The notes under the pieces are model-generated. The model was given only the letters and a program-made list of their open reading frames with translations, made no database searches and was not told where the DNA came from. A stretch of 64,000 nt of DNA from Myoxocephalus aenaeus. Taxonomy: Eukaryota; Chordata; Actinopteri; Perciformes; Cottidae. Of the stretch, positions 47,201-57,700 are shown one piece after another (within the stretch, counting starts at the first letter, position 1; each line of letters begins with the position of its first letter). The translations under genes and the position numbers were made by a program. The stretch is from the NCBI GenBank assembly GCA_038501785.1, contig JBAMJR010000083.1, forward strand, positions 1,064,501 through 1,128,500, in the 5' to 3' direction.

Positions 47201-50079
47201 ATGACATCTATTGTCCTTCTGGTCACATGACATCTATTGTCCTTCCGATCACATGACATCTATTGTCCTTCCGGTCACGCGACATCTATTGTCCTTCCGG
47301 TCACATGACATCTATTGTCCTTCCGGTCACATGACATCTATTGTCCTTCCGGTCACGCGACATCTATTGTCCTTCCGGTCACGCGACATCTATTGTCCTT
47401 CCGGTCACATGACATCTATTGTCCTTCCGGTCACATGACATCTATTGTCCTTCCGGTCACATGACATCTATTGTCCTTCCGGTCACATGACATCTATTGT
47501 CCTTCCGGTCACATGACATCTATTGTACTTCTAGTGACATGACATCTATTGTCCTTCTAGTGACATGACATCTATTGTCCTTCCGGTCACGCGACATCTA
47601 TTGTCCTTCCGGTCACGCGACATCTATTGTCCTTCCGGTCACATGACATCTATTGTCCTTCCGGTCACATGACATCTATTGTACTTCTAGTGACATGACA
47701 TCTATTGTCCTTCCGGTCACGCGACATCTATTGTCCTTCCGGTCACGCGACATCTATTGTCCTTCCGGTCACGCGACATCTATTGTCCTTCTGGTCACGC
47801 GACATCTATTGTCCTTCCGGTCACATGACATCTATTGTCCTTCCGGTCACATGACATCTATTGTCCTTCCGGTCACGCGACATCTATTGTCCTTCCGATC
47901 ACATGACATCTATTGTCCTTCTGGTCACGCGACATCTATTGTCCTTCCGGTCACGCGACATCTATTGTCCTTCCGGTCACGCGACATCTATTGTCCTTCT
48001 AGTCACATGACATCTATTGTCCTTCCGGTCACGCGACATCTATTGTCCTTCTGGTCACGCGACATCTATTGTCCTTCCGGTCACATGACATCTATTGTCC
48101 TTCCGGTCACGCGACATCTATTGTCCTTCTAGTCACATGACATCTATTGTCCTTCCGGTCACATGACATCTATTGTCCTTCCGGTCACATGACATCTATT
48201 GTCCTTCCGGTCACATGACATCTATTGTCCTTCCGGTCACGCGACATCTATTGTCCTTCCGGTCACGCGACATCTATTGTCCTTCCGGTCACGCGACATC
48301 TATTGTCCTTCCGGTCACATGACATCTATTGTCCTTCCGGTCACATGACATCTATTGTCCTTCCGGTCACATGACATCTATTGTCCTTCCGGTCACATGA
48401 CATCTATTGTCCTTCCGGTCACATGACATCTATTGTACTTCTAGTGACATGACATCTATTGTCCTTCCGGTCACATGACATCTATTGTCCTTCCGGTCAC
48501 GCGACATCTATTGTCCTTCCGGTCACATGACATCTATTGTCCTTCTGGTCACATGACATCTATTGTCCTTCCGGTCACGCGACATCTATTGTCCTTCTAG
48601 TCACATGACATCTATTGTCCTTCTGGTCACATGACATCTATTGTCCTTCCGGTCACGCGACATCTATTGTCCTTCTAGTCACATGACATCTATTGTCCTT
48701 CTGGTCACATGACATCTATTGTCCTTCCGGTCACGCGACATCTATTGTCCTTCTAGTCACATGACATCTATTGTCCTTCCGGTCACATGACATCTATTGT
48801 CCTTCCGGTCACATGACATCTATTGTCCTTCTGGTCACATGACATCTATTGTCCTTCCGGTCACATGACATCTATTGTACTTCCGGTCACGTGACATCAG
48901 AGGATGTCTGTGTGTACAGACTGTAAAGCTCTGAGGATAATCTGTGATTTGTGACTATGGGCTCTACAAAATGAACTGAATTGAATGAAGAGGTAAAAGA
49001 GCAGCACCAATGAAGAGTCGTGCTCCGGTCCGTCCTCAGGTGTTAAAGGTGAGCAGTGACGGCAGAGACAGAGTGCTGCTGGCCCTCGGGGAGGCCTTCA
49101 CACCAGGAAGTGACATCCAGCACTTCTGCCAGCCCACCGACGTGGCGGTGGACCCGCAGACCGGGGACGTCTTCGTGTCCGACGGCTACTGCAATGCCAG
49201 GATACTCAAGTTCTCAGCCGACGGAAAATACCTGTCTCACTGGGGCGCAGGTAGGAATCTGACTACACACACACACGCAGACGCAGACACACACACGCAC
49301 ACACACAGCCTCTGGAATGTTTTAAAGCAAAAGGGCCCTTTTCAGTCTTGTGTTAACTACATTAATTTGTTTTTTATAATACAAATATTCAGTGTCAGTA
49401 CCAGTAAAGTCAACAAATGAAAATGACAGATATTTCTGCATGTGCAGAGCATTTATATTACGAGTGTTATTACAGTGTCTTACACTGCCATGCAAACGTA
49501 TGTATTCATCGCCGCTTGGCTTTTTATTCTTTTTTTGCCCATAAATAAGATCTGGTGCTATCACTTAGCTTCAGAAGTGATCTTTATTAGCGGCCAAACC
49601 AGGAGATCAATGATAATTCTTTTCATGTCAACAATGTGTTGAAGTCGCCAAGAGGAAAGCGGCTCATGTTGTTGTGGACAGCACAGCCCTGCTGCTCATG
49701 AAGCATAGAGAGACATCTAGAACGCATAACTCAATCAGGCATGTAGCCTCTTTAAGTAATGCATTCCTTCATACTGCTCAGAGGAAGCCATTTGTGTCTT
49801 TGCATTGACTTTTGATTTCATCCTGTTGTGTGGAAAATGTGCTGAACAGCAGAGGACGAGCTGGTGGGGCTCAACGAGGTTGTGTAGACCTGAGGTTGTG
49901 TAGACCTGAGGTTGTGTGAGGAAGTGTAGACCTGAGGTTGTGTTAGAAGTGTAGACCTGAGGTTGTGTTAGAAGTGTAGACATGAGGTTGTGTTAGAAGT
50001 GTAGACCTGAGGTTGTGTTAGAAGTGTAGACATGAGGTTGTGTGAGGAAGCTCTCTCTCTCTCTGTCTCTGTGTGTGTA

Positions 50080-50125
<46 letters not shown>

Positions 50126-51462
50126 CTTGTGATGTTCTCATTGGTCTCCAGGCTCGTCAGACAGGAAGCGGCGCGTACCGTTCCAGATCCCCCACAGCCT
50201 GGTGTTCCTTCCTGACAGACAGGAGGTGTGCGTGGCTGACCGGGAGAACGGCCGTATCCAGTGCTTCCTCGCCCACACTGGAGAGTTCGTCAAGGAAATA
50301 AAGAAAGAGGAGTTTGGAGGACAGGTGTTCGCCATCTCCTACAGCCCAGCTGGAGGTGAGGTCACGAGGTCATCACATATTATTTAGATCTCGTGTGTTA
50401 TCCCACCATGAGGAACATCGTGGATTGTTCCATGATGTGGAACAATCGTGGACTACAGTCGTAGTAGAAATGAAAGTTCACTCTATTTGAATTCATGCTT
50501 AGGACCTCTTAGACCAGACCTGGGCATCTTACGGCTCTCCCAGTCTGGCCCGCGTGAGGTCAATCAAAAATGAAAAATAAATAAATAAGGTGCACGCCAT
50601 GAATGCAATACAAACGGCACTGCTTTTACTTTGAAGGCGATTTATTTATGTGCGCGCTTACGCAGCCTCACGACGGGCAGTGTTGCCGACTTGGAGACTG
50701 AAGTGAAAGCGTATTGTTCTGCAGTTTCTGTCCTCAGAGCAGCGGGTGCTGCCGCGAGACCCCGCCTCCCAAGGAGCCTCGCTGCAGGCTCCGCCTCCAG
50801 ATTGAACATTAATCGCGCAAAGCTGCGATTAATGCGGTCTGATCCACTGTGCGGTCTGATCCACTGTGGCAGAGCACTATAAGTCAGGATCACTTCTGGA
50901 TCTTTACTCTTCTCTCAAAGAGGAGAACTTTCCTCACATGAGGAGGCCTGCTCAGAAGATGTTGGTTCTCTTTGGATCTACCGACATGAGAACAAACATT
51001 CTAGTGATGAAGGTCAACAGATCAGATCCTCTCACTGATACCTGTCAGCTGTTCAAGCCAACACAGACTGGACTTTTCTCACCGAGTAAGAACTGAACTG
51101 GAAAACATCAAAAGCACTCATTGCTTTTGTTTAAAGTTAATAAATTGCTGGTCTTTAACATACATATTTAAGGTAAGGTTTAAAAAAATCTTAAAAAATG
51201 AAATTACATTTTTTTTACTTATTTTCATAGCCTTATTGTTACATGTATTCTTACCAGTAGCAGCTCAAAACCATATAATTTACAGTTTTTTAATAAAGTA
51301 ATAACATTAATATTGAGTTAATTGAATTAAGTTCAGACTATTGGTTCGGCCCTCCACAACGGTCCACATTTCTCATGTGGCCCCTTGGGAAAATTAATTG
51401 CCCACCCCTGATCTAGACTGTGGAAGGTTGTATAATGTCTGAGGATAAGCCTAGAAAATAAC

Positions 51463-51524
<62 letters not shown>

Positions 51525-51646
51525 GATGGTTTAATTTTTGCAGTAAATGGGGAATCTCCATATCGCTCAACTCCACTCAGAGGTTTTGTAATAGATTATT
51601 CTACCATGGATATTCTGGATACCTTCAACCCGGAGAAAAAGGTAAT

Positions 51647-51728
<82 letters not shown>

Positions 51729-54700
51729 CAGCGCTGCTCTCTAGCTTCCTGTCTGTACTCACTGAGTGGTGAAGTTGTGTATGCTTTAAGTTCTACTGTC
51801 TTCTTATTTACGGCTAAGAAGCAACCATCCTATTTATGTTCAGCTTGCCGTTAACTTTTAGGGTTTATATTGTACCTCCCATGCACACAACATAACTTAC
51901 CAGAAAGATGTAACCCTAATGAGGGCCAACATGCTGCTTATGCAGCTCTCAGATGATCCATTATTATTCATTATGACCAGACACAGATATGTAAAACCGT
52001 TGGCAATATCCACATTTTCTCCATTACATAGAAACTGTAGTTTGTAAATGACCTCTTTTCTACAAAAGCTGAACATAACTATCAGTGTCCCTCCAGTCAC
52101 AGACAGTTTGTGGTATGTATTCCTCACATTAAAATGTTGTACACATTCATTCCTTCATCCAGGAATTTACCATTAACACCTGGCTCTTAACAGACTCACT
52201 CAGTAAAAGAACAAAAACGGATTCTCTTTAAAAACCAAACAAACCAATAAGATAAGTAAAAACTTATAACTAGGGGTGGAGTAACTTGTTCTGAATCCCG
52301 CCTGGATTTCCCTAATATAATTATCTTCACGCAACATACGTAATATAACCTTGCATTTAATATATATATAAACCGCTTACCCAACCATTTGAGTGTGACG
52401 ACTCTGTAACTATTACATTCCCTGCTGTCACTTTGCTTCCTAAAGATTGGCACCAGTCAACCTGGACACATGTTTCAGTGTCTTTACCAGTCAACCTGGA
52501 CACATGTTTCAGTGTCTTTACCAGTCAACCTGGACACATGTTTCAGTGTCTTTACCAGTCAACCTGGACACATGTTTCAGTGTCTTTACCAGTCAACCTG
52601 GACACATGTTTCAGTGTCTTTACCAGTCAACCTGGACACATGTTTCAGTGTCTTTACCAGTCAACCTGGACACATGTTTCAGTGTCTTTACCAGTCAACC
52701 TGGACACATGTTTCAGTGTCTTTACCAGTCAACCTGGACACATGTTTCAGTGTCTTTACCAGTCAACCTGGACACACGTTTCAGTGTCTTTACCAGTCAA
52801 CCTGGACACACGTTTCAGTGTCTTTACCAGTCAACCTGGACACACGTTTCAGTGTCTTTACCAGTCAACCTGGACACACGTTTCAGTGTCTTTACCAGTC
52901 AACCTGGACACACGTTTCAGTGTCTTTACCAGTCAACCTGGACACACGTTTCAGTGTCTTTACCAGTCAACCTGGACACATGTTTCAGTGTCTTTACCAG
53001 TCAACCTGGACACATGTTTCAGTGTCTTTACCAGCGTAGTCTAACTGGTCTTCTGTTGCTAACAATCCCTTCCCTTTGAACCAAACACATGTACAAAGAA
53101 GTGACTTACCTGACTTAAAACTAAAGTTATCCCTATCATAGAATATATCAAACTATTGTCCAGTGTAGTTGCTCTCCCAACATGTCCATCATCTCCACAT
53201 CTGCCATCCGGGATACAAAGCGTAAGGTTTTCTACACGTCTAACAAAGGGTTACCATAATATGTACAGCGGTGGATTTTCAGACAGATGTCTGAAAAAGA
53301 CCTGTGCACTGTGACAGTGCACAGGTTTGTCCAGTGTGTTCATCTAGGATCAATTTATCGTAATCAGTCAGAGCAACATCATCTTTCTTAGGTATGTGTA
53401 TTAATATTGCCATAAAACTAGAAATGGGGATTTTCTGTACCAATATCAAGACTAGTTTGTGTTGGATCCTCCAACATTCCACCGTTACAGTTTGTAGTTG
53501 TATAGGGTGGGATGGGAACAGCCAGAAACACTTTAGCATAGTCTGGTAGATGCATGTTTCCTGCTAGATATACGTAAATGAAACGCCATTCACTTTATTC
53601 CAAACTAATTCCCATTATTATTACTCACTGCAATAATATCTTCACCTGACTGCTTGTGACAAGCACCTGTTGGGGAGCTGCTGGTTACCTGTGAGCCTTC
53701 GGGCAGAGCAGATGTCGTCAGGTGGGACCCGACCTTCACTGACCTTTTCTTCCTTTGACAACGACACTCTCATAGCTGAGTGGCCAAGTGACTGCCCATC
53801 TGCTCCTGTCTTCCCTCCTCTCTCCTAGTCCAGAACCATCACGTTCTGGTTCTGCCTCCCCACCTTGTGAGCTGCTTGTTTCTTGCTCCTTTCGTCAAAG
53901 CCCAGCGATGCCTCTGCAGCCGATCTCCATGGGGACCAACCATCAACCATGCCTGCCATCCATTGTCCCCTCCTCAACTGAGGACGGGGACTTCAAGGTT
54001 TCTGGGCCCTTCTGGCACCTTGACATGGCCTCACCTGTACCATGTACCGAACTTCTGCCTGGACCAGGTCTGGGACCAGGTCTGGGAGCAGGTCTAGGAC
54101 CAGGTCTGGGACAGGGTCTTGGACCAGGTCTGGGATCAGGTCTGGGATCAGGTCTTGGACCAGGTCTTGCCTATTCCTTGGTGGCCGATGATGTCTACCA
54201 GCTTCAGAACTCCCAGCCTGATCTGTGGCAGTTGGCGGCCCGCTGGTTGAGACGGCTTTGGAGTCTCTCAGACTTAATAAGACTCAAATGTAGAGGCCTA
54301 CTTAAGAAAAGCTTGGAGGAGTTCTGACCCATTTCTTCAGGTGTTGTTGGTTTTCCTCTCAATGATTTTTTGATCTTCTTCAGCCGTTCTTCAGTCTGCA
54401 TTGGATCCCAGGAACCCCTCTACCTCTGGCTTCAAACTGGATAGTGCCAGATTGTTGTTGGCTTAGAAGAGTTCTGGAGAAGCTGTAGGGTTCTTTACCA
54501 AACTGCTCCCTGTTGTCTTTTTGGGGCTTTTTGCCTTTATTAACGTACAGCCTTCCGGAGAAACCTGCAGCAGAGGCGTTCAGTCTGTGCAGCACTCGGG
54601 TCACCAATGTTCACAGCTGGACCGGCGCTGTTGCATCTGGAGCGCTCCGAGGTCTTTGCAGACTTCCCTCAACACCTTTCTGTGACGACGACTGGGCCTT

Positions 54701-57700
54701 CATCAGGTTGCTGGTTTTGTTGAATGAGCCCCTGCTAAGTCTGTTTGCAAAAGGTGTTGCAATGTCTGTGATCCAAATGCATTTAACACGGAATAATAAT
54801 AATCCAAACTATTCCAAATATCTATATACTGTCTGAATTAGAGATTCCTAATGCAAACAGAAGGGACATTTGGCTATACAGTAAGTCTGAATTAAGGCCC
54901 ACTGTACCCAGTACTGTTCTGTACCCAGACCATTGGGATTGTGGATGGTGATCATTTCTGCTGCCTAAACCTTTACATGACGCTGTATTTTCCTTCCTTT
55001 GCAGGAGTTTAAAATGCCTCACGACATCGTTGAAAGCAGTGATGGAAGCGTCTTTGTCGGGGATGCAGGCAGTAAATCAGTCTTCAAGTTCACCACTGAG
55101 AGTAAGCTTCCTTCACTATGATGCATATACACTATGTATTGATGCATATACACTATGTATTGTTATCCTGTGCACAATCATCTTAACGTGTGTAGTTCTT
55201 TTTGTTGTGACTTTGCACCTGTAATTTAACTTTGTAGTTTTATTAACCTGGAACCACCAATGGATTAAACAAATAATAAATAATGTGATTTTCTTTTTCC
55301 TTTCCAGAGTTACATCGCTCTGTCAAGAAAGCTGGAATCGAGGTGCAAGAACTTGATGGTAAGTATTGTTGAGTTTAACAGTTTTTATATTCTTCATGAT
55401 GGTAAAATCAATGTGGTTCAGTGGTAGAGCAGGGTCTCCTCCCATCAGTGTGAATGTTAGTTAGTCCTGATGGACAGGTGGTACCTTCATGGTAGCTCCT
55501 CCATCAGTATGAATGTTAGTTAGTCCTGATGGACAGGTGGTACCTTCATGGTAGCTCCTCCATCAGTGTGAATGTTAGTTAGTCCTGATGGACAGGTGGT
55601 ACCTTCATGGTAGCTCCTCCATCAGTGTGAATGTTAGTTAGTCCTGATGGACAGGTGGTACCTTCATGGTAGCTCCTCCATCAGTGTGAATGTTAGTGAG
55701 TCCTGATGGACAGGTGGTACCTTCATGGTAGCTCCTCCATCAGTATGAATGTTAGTTAGTCCTGATGGACAGGTGGTACCTTCATGGTAGCTCCTCCATC
55801 AGTGTGAATGTTAGTTAGTCCTGATGGACAGGTGGTACCTTCATGGTAGCTCCTCCATCAGTGTGAATGTTAGTGAGTCCTGATGGACAGGTGGTACCTT
55901 CATGGTAGCTCCTCCCATCAGTGTGAATGTTAGTTAGTCCTGATGGACAGGTGGTACCTTCATGGTAGCTCCTCCATCAGTGTGAATGTTAGTTAGTCCT
56001 GATGGACAGGTGGTACCTTCATGGTAGCTCCTCCATCAGTATGAATGTTAGTTAGTCCTGATGGACAGGTGGTACCTTCATGGTAGCTCCTCCATCAGTG
56101 TGAATGTTAGTTAGTCCTGATGGACAGGTGGTACCTTCATGGTAGCTCCTCCATCAGTGTGAATGTTAGTGAGTCCTGATGGACAGGTGGTACCTTCATG
56201 GTAGCTCCTCCATCAGTGTGAATGTTAGTGAGTCCTGATGGACAGGTGGTACCTTCATGGTAGCTCCTCCATCAGTGTGAATGTTAGTTAGTCCTGATGG
56301 ACAGGTGGTACCTTCATGGTAGCTCCTCCATCAGTGTGAATGTTAGTTAGTCCTGATGGACAGGTGGTACCTTCATGGTAGCTCCTCCATCAGTGTGAAT
56401 GTTAGTTAGTCCTGATGGACAGGTGGTACCTTCATGGTAGCTCCTCCATCAGTGTGAATGTTAGTTAGTCCTGATGGACAGGTGGTACCTTCATGGTAGC
56501 TCCTCCATCAGTGTGAATGTTAGTTAGTCCTGATGGACAGGTGGTACCTTCATGGTAGCTCCTCCATCAGTGTGAATGGTAGTTAGTCCTGATGGACAGG
56601 TGGTACCTTCATGGTAGCTCCTCCATCAGTGTGAATGGTAGTGAGTCCTGATGGACAGGTGGTACCTTCATGGTAGCTCCTCCATCAGTATGAATGTTAG
56701 TTAGTCCTGATGGACAGGTGGTACCTTCATGGTAGCTCCTCCATCAGTGTGAATGTTAGTTAGTCCTGATGGACAGGTGGTACCTTCATGGTAGCTCCTC
56801 CATCAGTGTGAATGTTAGTTAGTCCTGATGGACAGGTGGTACCTTCATGGTAGCTCCTCCATCAGTGTGACTGAGCCTTGAGTGGTCGCTATATGAGTAG
56901 AAGTCCATTTAAAGGATACATGCTGACTGAATGAAGAAGGAGTACACAGAGGAATGTAGGTTGTATGTATGTGTTTAACATAATGTGTATGTGGGTCGTT
57001 GCACATGTGTTTTTGTTTTGTAAAGATGTCGAAAGGCTTTTGTACACTCTGCAATATGGCCTCTGGCAAATTAAAGTCATTAACAAAAATAATATAGTTT
57101 GTAGGCTCTCAGTCCCCAGGGTTGTGTCTCTGTTGATATCTGCACTTCTGGTGTGAGACAGTGTGTAGTCACATGTGTTAATATGAAAGTGACAATCATT
57201 GTAATGTAAACTAGTTCCTGCTTGCCTTGAAAGTAAAGAAAGTGTTATTTTTATTCTAAAATGTATTTGTCGTTAAAATGGGTGATTTGTTCTTATTCAG
57301 TAAGGTGTGTAATCTGACTCCAATTTTTTTTATTTCATACTTTTAAAGCATGCATTGATTTTGAATCTTTGTCACTCTTTTCACCCTTGATGAGTTTGCA
57401 TACCTGGTTTTCTTAGGGTTATGGTTTTTGATTAAAACAACAACAACAACCCTGTTAGTCACAACATGTCTGTCTGTATAGAAATAGAGACTTTTGTCAG
57501 GACGAAGGTGAGGCCGGAGCTCAACAAGTCACAGACAGCAGCCGTCCAGGAGAAGCAGACGGAGTCTCTGCAGCCTCAACCACAGAAGGAGGAGGAGGAA
57601 GAGGAGGAGAAGAAGAAGAAGAGTGCAGCCAAGCCCAGCCCCGGGCCGGGTGGGTCGGGTGCCCTCCCCGCTGTCATCAGCACCCTGCTGCTCGTCCCGC

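Noticed and set aside
43701..48132. Many plus-strand ORFs of 75-159 codons in intron 17
   Set aside because: Frames of the 26 bp minisatellite; they interrupt wherever a unit variant brings a stop and are enclosed in a well-defined PAM intron.
28778..48898. CRISPR array
   Set aside because: Units are directly adjacent with no unique spacers, the DNA is vertebrate and no cas genes are present. These are minisatellites.
52433..53079. Three overlapping ORFs of about 200 codons
   Set aside because: All three frames of the same 34 bp repeat are open, so this is repeat structure and not coding.
53788..54327. 179-codon plus-strand ORF with GPGLGPGL repeats
   Set aside because: In intron 20, includes the 12 bp repeat, no homology recognised and no splice sites joining it to PAM frames.
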